From JBBQER01 sp052148155 (GTDB lineage: Bacteria; Actinomycetota; Acidimicrobiia; IMCC26256; PALSA-610): 64,000 nucleotides of DNA. A model generated the notes under the pieces. That model did not search any database. It had not been told where the DNA came from and saw only the letters and a list, made by a program, of their open reading frames with translations. The stretch's first letter is position 1; every line of letters begins with the position of its first letter. Made by a program: the position numbers and the translations under genes. The stretch is from the NCBI GenBank assembly GCA_052148155.1, contig JBKQIY010000133.1, positions 14,734-78,733 on the forward strand, written 5' to 3'. Shown here piece by piece: positions 26,645-35,019 of the stretch.

Positions 26645-27349
26645 GTGGCAGTGGCACAACCGCGATGGCAGAGCCTGAGCGGGGCAGTCGGGATCACACT
26701 GATTTTCGTGGTCCTGTTCGCGCCCGGGCCCCCACCGAAAGCCAGCGATTCCGCCGCCGTGCTCACGGGATTGCTCGTCGGCCGCCGAACCCTGTTGGTG
26801 GGCGGTGTGCTGGTCGCGGGTTTCGGCGTGATGGCATTGATCTGGTTTCTCGGGATGCTCGCGCAGCGGTTGCCCCAAGACGACGACGCAGCAACCTCAC
26901 TGACGTGGGCCGCCATGACCGGCGGAGGCGTTGGCATCACGTTGCTCTTCGTCGGCATCTTGATCTTCGGCGGGACCGCATTTCGTGCGGCGGCCATGGG
27001 TGATCCGGCGGTCGTTCGAGCCGCGGTCGACACCGGCAACATGTTTATCGAGTCGAGCAAATACGGCTTCGCCGTCCTCATCTTCGCGACGTGCACGGCT
27101 TCGAGGCGTAACGCGTCGCTGTCGCAACGGACCGTTGTGGCCGGGGTCGTCTCGGCGGTGATCCTGGTCGCCAGCACGTTCCCGCCGTTCCTCGGTGTCC
27201 ACGGCGTCGGCGAGTTCGGCGGGGGCATCGACGTCGTCGGCGCGCTCCCGGGTTTCGTGTGGATCGTCGCGCTCAGTGTCGCCATGGCGAGCCAGCCAAC
27301 CACACTCCAACCCATCTCCGTCGGGGGACCCGACGCCCAATGTTGTTGA
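26645..27349 (+). CDS. Six-helix membrane protein of unknown function
   Basis: A 234-residue integral membrane protein with helices near residues 12-28, 48-73, 88-113, 138-152, 162-185 and 200-217. No active-site motif is evident; a conserved-looking loop reads DTGNMFIESSKYGF. It is driven from the TetR operator region and starts only 8 bp after it; GTG 26645 or GTG 26651 may be used, with GAGGTGG overlapping, or the message may be leaderless. Its 3' end overlaps the next gene by 10 bp, so both form an operon. Confidence 0.75.
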   Translation: MAVAQPRWQSLSGAVGITLIFVVLFAPGPPPKASDSAAVLTGLLVGRRTLLVGGVLVAGFGVMALIWFLGMLAQRLPQDDDAATSLTWAAMTGGGVGITLLFVGILIFGGTAFRAAAMGDPAVVRAAVDTGNMFIESSKYGFAVLIFATCTASRRNASLSQRTVVAGVVSAVILVASTFPPFLGVHGVGEFGGGIDVVGALPGFVWIVALSVAMASQPTTLQPISVGGPDAQCC

Positions 27350-27711
27350 CCTCGCGATGGAAGCGCGGTCCCGCTGCTGGACCGGCCGCATTCGTCGCCG
27401 TCACCCGAACAGATTTCTCCCGCTACCGCGACATGCCCGGCGCGACGCTCGCCGCGCTGCGTCTGCGACGCGCGATACCGGACACACCCGGCGCGATCGG
27501 TGTTTCCCTCGCCCTCCAGTTCGCGCGCCGCCGAACCTATTCTGTGTCCGCCTGGCAGACCGACGAACACCTCCGTCACTTCCTGCGTTCACCTGCACAC
27601 CTTGCGATCGTGACCAAATACCGGACGCGGGTCACCGTTCGCGGCGACAGCTGGACCGTCGAGCACTTCGTGTTATCCGACGCCTGGCGCACCGCGACAC
27701 AGCTCCGCTGA
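27340..27711 (+). CDS. Ferredoxin-like-fold protein, monooxygenase-type (ABM/DUF3291-like)
   Basis: A 123-residue protein with an alternating strand/helix pattern: FVAVTRTDFSRYRDMPG, GVSLALQFARRRTYSVSAWQ, TDEHLRHFLRSPAHLAIVTKYR, TVEHFVLS. The SAWQTDEHLRHFLRSPAH segment is characteristic of small dimeric alpha+beta barrel proteins related to antibiotic-biosynthesis monooxygenases. ATG at 27340 with GGGGGACC upstream, overlapping the membrane-protein gene. Biochemical role unknown. Confidence 0.7.
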   Translation: MLLTSRWKRGPAAGPAAFVAVTRTDFSRYRDMPGATLAALRLRRAIPDTPGAIGVSLALQFARRRTYSVSAWQTDEHLRHFLRSPAHLAIVTKYRTRVTVRGDSWTVEHFVLSDAWRTATQLR

Positions 27712-27904
27712 CCGCCCAACGACAAACCGATCCGACCGCAGCGGTTCGGTGCAGCGGCCCGGTGGCCGTGGTGTCGCGACCGCGGTCATGGCACCGGGTC
27801 GTCGAGGCGGGTAGACCACAGCACAACGGTCGACGCAGCGGTCAGCTCCGTCTGCACGCGCTGTTCGACCGTGCCGCATGTATGACAGATGGACCGGGGA
27901 CATC

Positions 27905-29575
27905 ATGACGATCACGGCTTCGTACGCGTCGGCTCCTGCGTCGGAGCCGCTCAGCGGCCAGACGGTCGGTGCCGCGCTGGCCGCCGCCGTGGCGGACTAT
28001 CCGGACGAGCTCGCCCTCGTCTGTCGTCATCAAGGAATCCGTCTTTCGTATCGCGAGTTGTGGCGCGAGGTCGAACAAGTCGCGCTCGGGCTGCTCGCGA
28101 TCGGCATCGAGCCGGGTGACCGTGTCGGGATCTGGTCGCCGACGTGCGCCGAATGGACGTACCTTCAGTTCGCAACCGCCCGCGTTGGCGCCATCCTCGT
28201 CAACATCAACCCGGCATATCGCAAAAGTGAGCTCGCCCACGCGTTGGGCCAGTCCGGGGTGCGGGCGCTCGTCACCGCGCAGGCGTTCAAAACGTCCGAT
28301 TACCTTTCGGTGCTCGCCGAAATCCGAGACCAGCTCCCCGGACTGGAACGAGTCGTCACGCTCGGCGACGTGCCCGCCGGCGGCGGTTCCGATCTGGTGT
28401 GGGACGCCTTCGTGGCCGGCGCAAGCCACAGCGACCCGAACCGCCTCACGGCCCGAGAAGCCGAGCTCGACGCCGACGACCCCATCAACATCCAGTACAC
28501 CAGCGGAACAACTGGCAATCCCAAGGGTGCGACGCTGACCCACCACAACATCTTGAACAACGCTCGGAGCGTCGGTCGGATACTTGGATACACGCCCGCC
28601 GACCGGGTTTGTATCCCAGTGCCGCTGTATCACTGCTTCGGTATGGGCATCGGCAACCTCGGATGTGTGACGTCGGGCGCGGCGATGATCTATCCGGCGG
28701 ACTCGTTCGATCCGCTCGCCTGCCTTGAAGCGATCGCGGCGGAGCGGTGCACGAGTATCTACGGCGTCCCCACCATGTTCATTGCGTTCCTCGAACATCC
28801 ACGGTTCGCCGAGCTCGACCTGTCGTCGTTGCGGACCGGGATCATGGCGGGCGCGCCGTGCCCGATCGAGTTGATGAAACGGGTCATGAGCGAGATGCAC
28901 GCCGAGGAGATCTGTATCGCGTACGGGATGACCGAGACGGCTCCTGTGTCGTTCATGACCAGGCCCGGTGACACGGTCGACCGCCGTGTCACGAGCGTCG
29001 GCACGGTGTTGGCCCACGTCGAAGCCAAAGTCGTCGATCCGATCACCGGTCACGTCGTACCGGTCGGCACACCCGGCGAGGTCTGTTCGCGCGGCTACCT
29101 CGTCATGCGGGGATACTGGAACGATCCTGACGCAACCGCAGAAGCCGTCGACGGGGCGGGCTGGATGCATACCGGCGATCTCGGGGTGATGGACGCCGCC
29201 GGTTATCTCAACATCGTGGGTCGCAGCAAGGACATGGTGATCCGTGGCGGCGAAAACATCTATCCACGTGAGATCGAAGAAGTGCTGTTCGAGCATCCCA
29301 GCGTCGCCGGCGCGCAGGTCATCGGCGTTCCTGACGAACGTATGGGCGAGGAGTTAATGGCGTGGATCCAGGTCCGCGAAGGATCCGCAGTCTCTGAGGA
29401 CGACCTGCGCGACTTCTGTCGTCAACGTGTCGCGCATTTCAAGGTCCCCCGGTATGTGAAGTTCACGGCGGAGTTCCCGATGACCGTCACCGGCAAGGTA
29501 CAAAAGTTCAGAATGCGAGAGATCGCGATCGCCGAGCTCGGCCTCGAAGCCGCCGCCGCGATCCAAACCGCGTAA
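27905..29575 (+). CDS. Fatty acyl-CoA synthetase, AMP-binding
   Basis: A 556-residue adenylate-forming enzyme that activates a carboxylic acid with ATP and CoA. P-loop YTSGTTGNPKGATLTHHN, A5 motif YGMTETAPVS, A7 GDLGVMDAAGYLNIVGR, A8 hinge SKDMVIRGGENIYPREIEE and catalytic Lys531 in TVTGKVQKFRMRE are all intact. The sequence fits the medium-chain/long-chain AMP-binding synthetases used in beta-oxidation. GGGGAC lies before ATG 27905; an upstream ATG at 27878 is possible. It stands alone, facing the convergent fumarylacetoacetase gene. Confidence 0.93.
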   Translation: MTITASYASAPASEPLSGQTVGAALAAAVADYPDELALVCRHQGIRLSYRELWREVEQVALGLLAIGIEPGDRVGIWSPTCAEWTYLQFATARVGAILVNINPAYRKSELAHALGQSGVRALVTAQAFKTSDYLSVLAEIRDQLPGLERVVTLGDVPAGGGSDLVWDAFVAGASHSDPNRLTAREAELDADDPINIQYTSGTTGNPKGATLTHHNILNNARSVGRILGYTPADRVCIPVPLYHCFGMGIGNLGCVTSGAAMIYPADSFDPLACLEAIAAERCTSIYGVPTMFIAFLEHPRFAELDLSSLRTGIMAGAPCPIELMKRVMSEMHAEEICIAYGMTETAPVSFMTRPGDTVDRRVTSVGTVLAHVEAKVVDPITGHVVPVGTPGEVCSRGYLVMRGYWNDPDATAEAVDGAGWMHTGDLGVMDAAGYLNIVGRSKDMVIRGGENIYPREIEEVLFEHPSVAGAQVIGVPDERMGEELMAWIQVREGSAVSEDDLRDFCRQRVAHFKVPRYVKFTAEFPMTVTGKVQKFRMREIAIAELGLEAAAAIQTA

Positions 29576-29637
29576 ACGCAACCCGCCGCGCCGACGGGTC
29601 GGGCACCGCGGTGCGGATCCGAAAGGCAGTGCAAGGC

Positions 29638-30504
29638 TCACGGCGCGAGCGGACCGTGGCCGGGAACGCACCGGTTACGAAGCTCCCCGATTACGTCGGC
29701 ACCGGAGACGATGACCTCACCGGCCGCGAGGTAACGCCCCCGCGCCATACCCACTCCGGCCGGAGTTCCGGTGAAGATCAGATCGCCCGGATACAGCGTA
29801 CAGATCGACGACAAGTACGACACGAGCGTCGGTATCGTGAAGATCAGGTCACTGCTGCGCGCCTGTTGCATGCGTTCGCCCGCGACGTCGCACCACAGCG
29901 CGATGTCGTCCGGATCGTCGAACGCGTCGACCGACACGAGGGCGGGTCCGATCGGTCCGTAGTTGGCGAAGCTCTTGCCGAGACAGAACTGCGGCGGTAC
30001 GCCAGCCATCTGTACCGCCCGGTCGGAAATGTCCTGCCCGAGGGTGAGTCCGCAGACGACGCCCCAGGCGTCGTCGGTTGCGACGTGCGCGGATTCCTCG
30101 CCGATGACGGCAACGATCTCCACCTCCCAGTCGACCATTGAACCCGACAGTGGGATGTCGGCGGCCGGTCCGGCGATGCAGCTCGGGAACTTCGTGAACG
30201 TGAGCGGCGCCGGCGGCAACGGTGCGCCGGACTCTCCGGCGTGGTCGCGGTAGTTCAATCCGATACCGAACGATTGCCGTGGACGCACCACTGGTGCGCC
30301 GAGCACGGCTCCGGCGATCCGGCCCCCGCGTCTCGCGGTCACGCACCGCTCGCTCAGAGCGTGCAGCTCGCCGGCGCGCGCAACCGCCGCCATCGGATCG
30401 GCGAGGGTCGCGTCGCCAGTGAGCTCTGCGAGGTCGTACCAGGAGCCGTCGTATTCGAGCGCGGCCCTCGCGTTGACGTTCACCAATCGGAACACCGCCG
30501 TCAC
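29638..30504 (-). CDS. Fumarylacetoacetate hydrolase-family protein
   Basis: About 288 residues. The family core is FGIGLNYRDHAGESG, TFTKFPSCIAGP, VDWEVEIVAVIGEES (acidic metal ligands), GVVCGLTLGQDISDR, LGKSFANYGPIGPALVS and LIFTGTPAGVGMARGRYLAAG. Members hydrolyse or decarboxylate 2-oxo acids in aromatic degradation, for example as 2-hydroxyhepta-2,4-diene isomerases. GTG at 30504 follows the stop of the upstream gene by one base, indicating coupling; GTG 30495 is an alternative. Third gene of a TetR-led operon. Confidence 0.87.
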   Translation of the reverse strand: MTAVFRLVNVNARAALEYDGSWYDLAELTGDATLADPMAAVARAGELHALSERCVTARRGGRIAGAVLGAPVVRPRQSFGIGLNYRDHAGESGAPLPPAPLTFTKFPSCIAGPAADIPLSGSMVDWEVEIVAVIGEESAHVATDDAWGVVCGLTLGQDISDRAVQMAGVPPQFCLGKSFANYGPIGPALVSVDAFDDPDDIALWCDVAGERMQQARSSDLIFTIPTLVSYLSSICTLYPGDLIFTGTPAGVGMARGRYLAAGEVIVSGADVIGELRNRCVPGHGPLAP

Positions 30505-30505
30505 C

Positions 30506-31015
30506 CTACGACGCGTCGAGGTCGGCGTTCCAAGGCACCGACGCGCTGGTCCAGTGGGTGAGCGACGGGTTGACATCGGATTCGTCGTGCACATGACGCG
30601 GCGGTGTCTCGAAGGTCGCGTACGGATGCAGTCGCAACACGATGCGGTCCTCCTTCTTCGCCCCCTGGGCGACGAGCGGTCGGACCGCCTCGTCCAGCGG
30701 CTTGCCGGCCATGCCTGAGCCGATAGCCATCATCACGTCGACGATGCGTTCCTCATCGATGTCGATCTCGGCATCGCAATACACCTGCAGGTAGGTGGGC
30801 GGCCACTGCTCGTCGAGGACACACAACGACACCTTCGGGCTCCGTACCACCGCGTTGGCCTTGACACGCGCTCGCATCGTCGAGATGAGAATCGTGTCGT
30901 TGTCGCTCATCACGTAATAGACGATCGACAGTGCCGGACCATCGTTCTTGCGCTGATAGCCGAACACCGCGGTGCGGTGGCTGCAGACGAACATACGGCG
31001 CTCTTCGGGTGTCAT
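30506..31015 (-). CDS. Pyridoxamine-phosphate-oxidase-type (FMN/F420) split-barrel protein
   Basis: A 169-residue flavin- or F420-binding split barrel. Visible elements: HRTAVFGYQRKNDGPALSIVYYVM, ILISTMRARVKANAVVRSPKVSLCVLDEQWPP, TYLQVYCDAEIDID. This arrangement (SIVYY, STxxxRxKxxN) matches actinobacterial PPOX-class F420-dependent enzymes. ATG at 31015 overlaps the TetR stop as ATGA. It may reduce a compound processed with the downstream fumarylacetoacetase-type enzyme (inference). Confidence 0.85.
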   Translation of the reverse strand: MTPEERRMFVCSHRTAVFGYQRKNDGPALSIVYYVMSDNDTILISTMRARVKANAVVRSPKVSLCVLDEQWPPTYLQVYCDAEIDIDEERIVDVMMAIGSGMAGKPLDEAVRPLVAQGAKKEDRIVLRLHPYATFETPPRHVHDESDVNPSLTHWTSASVPWNADLDAS

Positions 31016-31644
31016 GCGGACGCCTTCATGACGGCACGGATCATCAAGTCGACGACCAGATCGGCATGCGCGGCCACGAATTCGGGCGTGAACGGATCGA
31101 TGCCGGTGAGCCGAGCACACTCGGGGGCCATGACAAACACCGTGGCGGCCGCACCGGTAAGCAAGTAATAGAGGTGTGCGGGCGCGATCGGCGCGTGCGT
31201 ACGCCAGCCGGCGAGGCGCTCGAACATCGCAATCGCGTTCTCGTACAGCGGCCGAATGTGGCTGTCGACCAGCCAATCCAGACGTGCGCCTGGCTGTTTG
31301 CTTTCCTGCATGATGATGCGGTGCAGTTGCGGATTCGCCGCGGAAAACTCGACGAAGTGGCGAATCATCAACTTCGCGATCGTCACGTCGTCGACACCAC
31401 GCAGGCCGGCCAGGCGACTCCCGATCGAAGCGCGAAACCGGTCCAGGAGATCCCCGACTGCGGCGCGCCACAGATCGTCCTTGCCCGCGAAGTGATAGTG
31501 CAACAACGGCTGAGTGACGCCCGCACGCTCGGCGATCCTCCTCGTGGAGGCCCCGTCGAAGCTGCGCTCGGCGAAGAGGTCCAGCGCCGCCTCGAGAATG
31601 GCCCGACGGCTCTCGAGCCCTGGTCTGGTCGAGGCGACCCGCAC
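31012..31644 (-). CDS. TetR-family regulator of the PPOX/FAH operon
   Basis: A 210-residue regulator with helix-turn-helix STRRIAERAGVTQPLLHYHFAGKDDLWRA and a TetR_C-type ligand domain (TIAKLMIRHFVEFSAANPQL, LHRIIMQESKQPGARLDWLV). It is the first gene of a three-gene overlapping operon, an arrangement in which repressor and enzymes are made together. The start is GTG in a G-rich stretch that also serves as ribosome site. Confidence 0.9.
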   Translation of the reverse strand: MRVASTRPGLESRRAILEAALDLFAERSFDGASTRRIAERAGVTQPLLHYHFAGKDDLWRAAVGDLLDRFRASIGSRLAGLRGVDDVTIAKLMIRHFVEFSAANPQLHRIIMQESKQPGARLDWLVDSHIRPLYENAIAMFERLAGWRTHAPIAPAHLYYLLTGAAATVFVMAPECARLTGIDPFTPEFVAAHADLVVDLMIRAVMKASA

Positions 31645-31652
31645 CCCCCGAA

Positions 31653-31674
31653 CTTATCGGTCGATCAGTATAAG
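31653..31674. promoter_or_regulatory. Candidate TetR operator
   Basis: CTTAT and ATAAG are separated by 12 nt, ending 9 bp upstream of the TetR start. Half-sites GGTCGATCAG (31659) and GGTCGAGTGATCAG (31686) recur nearby. Position suits autoregulation. Confidence 0.35.
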
Positions 31675-32219
31675 ATCAAATATCTGGTCGAGTGATCAGG
31701 TTGAGAAGCAAATCGGTGGTGACGGGCCCGCCGGGCCGGAATGCGTCAACCGCCTTCGATTCGGTCGGTACGGCTGACCTGGACCGTCCAGCACGACGCC
31801 TTCGCAAGCTGGTTCACGTCGCCGGCCGGCCGGCCGGCAGTCGGGTCGGGCTCTCGGTCTGGCGTCGCTGGTCGCGGGTCGGTCAGATTCGCGGTGCTGT
31901 ACGCCTGAACTCCGCGACGATCGACGGAGTTGTCTATGCGGTCACCCGCCGATGCCGAAACCGCGGCGCGCCGAACATCGCAATGCACGCATCGCATCGA
32001 CGCAACCGTGTTCGTCGGGCCCGCGTTCACGACCCGGCTCAGCGTCAGGGCAGACCTGCCTCGGCCGGGAGCCGACGACCCCAGCTCGTCGTGGGCAGCT
32101 CACCACGATGATCGACACCCGTGCCTGTTCAGTGGCGAAAGACTCCGCAGCGTCTTACGATGCCCGACCACGCTCGGTGTTGTCGGGCGAGTTCCGGGAA
32201 GCGCGCAAGGATCGCAGGG
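31675..32219. other. Intergenic region, no gene seen
   Basis: About 545 bp between the divergent TetR and YHYH-protein genes. No frame with good start and composition on either strand. Confidence 0.4.
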
Positions 32220-33224
32220 ATGTACAAGCGCAGCGTGGCGATGTTCGCGATGTTGACTCTGGTCGTGTCGTTGGCTGCGTATGTGTCGCAGTCCGCATTG
32301 TCGGCGACGACGTCGACGGCCTCGACGACGCCGACGACGATTCCGACCAGCGAGATCACGGCGTCTTCGACGACCAATCAAACGATCGGGATGCCCCGGG
32401 CTGCCAACAATCTGGCCGCTCTTACGCTCGGTTCCCAGAAGGCCTCCACAACTCCGAAGGTCGGCGAGCTGGACCGCTGTGGTGGGGCGCCGAGCGGCGG
32501 CCCGCCCGTGTTCACCCCACCATGGGTTGATACCGCCGCGGCCGTGTGGGACGCGAAAACGAAGGTCGCGGTGCAAGGCGACGTCACCCGCACTGCTTCG
32601 TTCGAGGTGACGCACACCGGTTCCGACGAAGTGCTCACTGGGAACGGCCTGCCCGCTCGGTCGGGCACGTTCCCGGTAGCGAGGTCCGACCCTGCCTTTG
32701 CGTACAACCCCGACGAGGGTTCGATCACCGCGCATTCGATCCGTTTGTCTGTGCCGTATACCCCGAAGGTGAACAGCCAGCCCCGATGCGAGGCTGGGAC
32801 TGTCGGGATCGCCGTCAACGGCATCCCGATCCTCGATGGGTTCGATGCGGGCGGCAACGACGCCTCGGCGGTCGAAACGCAGGACACCTGTCACGGACAC
32901 CCGAACAATTTCGTCGGGTACCACTATCACTCGCTGTCACCGTGCTTGCTGTCGAATGCCGCGCGAACGCATGCAACCCAGGTCGGCTGGGCACTCGACG
33001 GGTTCGGCATCTACGTCGAATACAACAGCAAGGGACAACTGCTCACCGACGCCAATCTTGACGTCTGTCATGGCAGAACAAGCCTCGTCTCCTGGCACGG
33101 GGAGATGGTCGACATCTACCACTACGACATGACGTTCGAGTTTCCGTACACCGTCGGCTGCTTCCGCGGAACCCCGTCGTCGTTCGCGGGAATGACCATT
33201 GCTGGCGCGTCCTTGAACCGGTAG
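32220..33224 (+). CDS. Secreted YHYH-domain protein
   Basis: An exported protein of 334 residues with signal/anchor helix (SVAMFAMLTLVVSLAAYV), a Thr/Ser-rich spacer to about residue 60, and an extracellular domain. The YHYH family signature is clear: GFDAGGNDASAVETQDTCHGHP, then FVGYHYHSLSPCLL, and a later WALDGFGIYVEY and DVCHGRTS. The family is widespread in marine and soil bacteria and has no established function; the His and Cys cluster suggests a metal site. AAGG and AGGG precede ATG 32220. It is the first gene on this strand before the metal-uptake locus. Confidence 0.83.
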   Translation: MYKRSVAMFAMLTLVVSLAAYVSQSALSATTSTASTTPTTIPTSEITASSTTNQTIGMPRAANNLAALTLGSQKASTTPKVGELDRCGGAPSGGPPVFTPPWVDTAAAVWDAKTKVAVQGDVTRTASFEVTHTGSDEVLTGNGLPARSGTFPVARSDPAFAYNPDEGSITAHSIRLSVPYTPKVNSQPRCEAGTVGIAVNGIPILDGFDAGGNDASAVETQDTCHGHPNNFVGYHYHSLSPCLLSNAARTHATQVGWALDGFGIYVEYNSKGQLLTDANLDVCHGRTSLVSWHGEMVDIYHYDMTFEFPYTVGCFRGTPSSFAGMTIAGASLNR

Positions 33225-33624
33225 GTCTGCGACCACGACGCGGCGCCGGCCCGTCGCCGATCGAGTTGGAACATTTGCGCCGCGTGGGGGAAGGGGACGC
33301 GGTCGTCACGTTCCGTGTCGACGTCGCGCCGATATCGCGGTGGCGCACTGCTCCGACTCGACCGCGTTGGTGACCACACGGTGTGGATGCTCGCCACCGC
33401 GCGCTTTCTCGACTCGGCCATGACGAGCGCCTGCCGCGGTCGTCTCGGCGCCGCGGTGAGCGCACATGGCGGTTGTCGGGCGCGGCTTCGCGCCGGGTTG
33501 GTGTCGCGGACGGCGTCGGGGCCCGCACATCTGGTTGCACCCACGACGCGAAACGTACGGCCCGGTACGGTGGGTCGCGGCGGTCCAGCGTCCGTTCGAA
33601 ACACGGTTGTCGAGGAGGAACATC
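33225..33624. other. Intergenic region, no gene seen
   Basis: About 400 bp ahead of the histidine-rich peptide gene; probably holds its promoter. No Zur-like palindrome was evident by eye. Confidence 0.4.
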
Positions 33625-33924
33625 ATGAGCATCGCCGAACACTCCACGCACGAAGACCATGGGCACCAACACGGACCCGCGTGTGGCCACGCCTCCGCCC
33701 AGCATGGCGACCATGTTGACTACTTCCACGACGGCCACGCCCACGTTGCGCACGACGGCCACTGGGACGAGTGTGAGGAGCCCGCACACGCGTCGCACGG
33801 GGATCACGCCCACATGCACGGCGACGGCTGCGGTCACGAGGCGATTCCCCACGGAGACCACATCGACTTCCTCCACGACGGGCACCGTCACGCCGGCCAC
33901 GACGGCCACTGGGACGAGCACTGA
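33625..33924 (+). CDS. Histidine-rich metal-binding peptide with internal duplication
   Basis: A 99-residue cytosolic protein, 27 of whose residues are His, with three Cys and many Asp. It consists of two copies of one unit: CGHASAQHGDHVDYFHDGH and CGHEAIPHGDHIDFLHDGH, each followed by a HxGHDGHWDE-type tail. GAGGAGGAA is an excellent ribosome site. It lies 246 bp from the end of the convergent permease operon and about 5 kb from zur, so zinc or another divalent metal is the expected ligand, as buffer or chaperone (inference). The ATPase of the same locus lacks a His-rich region. Confidence 0.85.
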   Translation: MSIAEHSTHEDHGHQHGPACGHASAQHGDHVDYFHDGHAHVAHDGHWDECEEPAHASHGDHAHMHGDGCGHEAIPHGDHIDFLHDGHRHAGHDGHWDEH

Positions 33925-34170
33925 ACTGCGCGCCCGACGTCACCGCCACCAGACGCTTCGCCCGATCGCCGCTGGTCTGTCAACGCGGTGACGAAGATGC
34001 TGTGATCGAAGCTCTGAAACAGACGCGCGACACCTGCGCGCGGTCAGACCAGATCGACCAGCCTCGCGGTCGATCAACGGGGAAGCGGCAGAGTTGGCGG
34101 TCGAGCTCGGTCCGCAGCTGAAGTCTGCTCATCGTCTCGGCAGTGGTGTCATCGGTCGCCGGCTGTCCTG

Positions 34171-35019
34171 TCACGGCGAGGACGTCACGACCGGTGCGAG
34201 GCCGCCGGCCGTGACATCAGAGATGCCGGGGTGTGCGTGTCGCCAGGCGGTCCAGGCCTGCGTCGCGGCATAGGCCGTGGCGCTGATCGTTCCGACGAAG
34301 AATCCGATGGGCAGGTTGGTCGTATAGGAAAGGGCGATCGCGGCCCAGACGGTTGCGACTGCGATGACGACCGACAGCGCCATGGCGCCCTGCGGTGTGT
34401 TGGCCAAGGAGCGGGCCGCGGCGGCGGGTCCGATGAGAAGACTGAAGATGAGCAGCGAACCGACGACGGGGACGGCCATGGTGGTGGCGAGCGCGACGAC
34501 GACGAGGAACGCGAGTTCCATGCGGCGGGGCGCGACGCCGCGTGCTTCGGCGACGTCGGCCATGACCGACGACAGCAGCAGCGGCCGGTAGAGGATCAAG
34601 ATGGCCACGATGCACCCGGCACCGATCGCGGCGGTGGGGAGGAGTTCGTTGTTGGCGACGCCGAGGACTTCCCCGAACAGCAACGAGTAGATCTGAGGCG
34701 CGTATTCGGTCGTCATTGACAAGAAGAGGGCGCCGAGGCCGAGCATCATGACGATGACGAGCGCAGTGGCGACGTCGCGGCGGGCGCGGTGGCCGAGCGC
34801 GCTGATGGCGAGCGCGCCGAGGAGTGAGAACACGCCAAGGCCGACGATCGTGTTCACGCCGATGAGGCTGGCGCCCGCGGCGCCGGCGAAGGCCCCGTTG
34901 GGCAGTGCATGCGCCGCGAACGCCGAGCCGCGCATGACGGTGAAGAAACCGACGACGCCGGCAACGACCGCGACGATGGTCGCGGCTTCCCAGGCGCGGA
35001 TCATGAACCCGGCAAACAT
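34171..35019 (-). CDS. Zinc/manganese ABC permease, second copy
   Basis: A 282-residue ABC-3 family permease with seven to eight helices (TIVAVVAGVVGFFTVMRGS, GLGVFSLLGALAISALG, ATALVIVMMLGLGALFLSM, ELAFLVVVALATTMAVPVVG). The ABC-3 coupling segment GSLLIFSLLIGPAAAARSLA is present. ATG overlaps the previous permease stop by one base (TGATG). It is similar to but clearly distinct from that permease, suggesting a heterodimeric channel. Confidence 0.9.
   Translation of the reverse strand: MFAGFMIRAWEAATIVAVVAGVVGFFTVMRGSAFAAHALPNGAFAGAAGASLIGVNTIVGLGVFSLLGALAISALGHRARRDVATALVIVMMLGLGALFLSMTTEYAPQIYSLLFGEVLGVANNELLPTAAIGAGCIVAILILYRPLLLSSVMADVAEARGVAPRRMELAFLVVVALATTMAVPVVGSLLIFSLLIGPAAAARSLANTPQGAMALSVVIAVATVWAAIALSYTTNLPIGFFVGTISATAYAATQAWTAWRHAHPGISDVTAGGLAPVVTSSP

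Noticed and set aside
27842..29296. Minus-strand open frame of 484 codons
   Set aside because: It lies opposite the acyl-CoA synthetase, whose motifs are intact; the antisense frame has His/Arg/Asp-rich shadow composition.
33043..33921. Minus-strand frame with repeated VVEEVDVVSVG segments
   Set aside because: It is the mirror of the histidine-rich repeats and has no start site.
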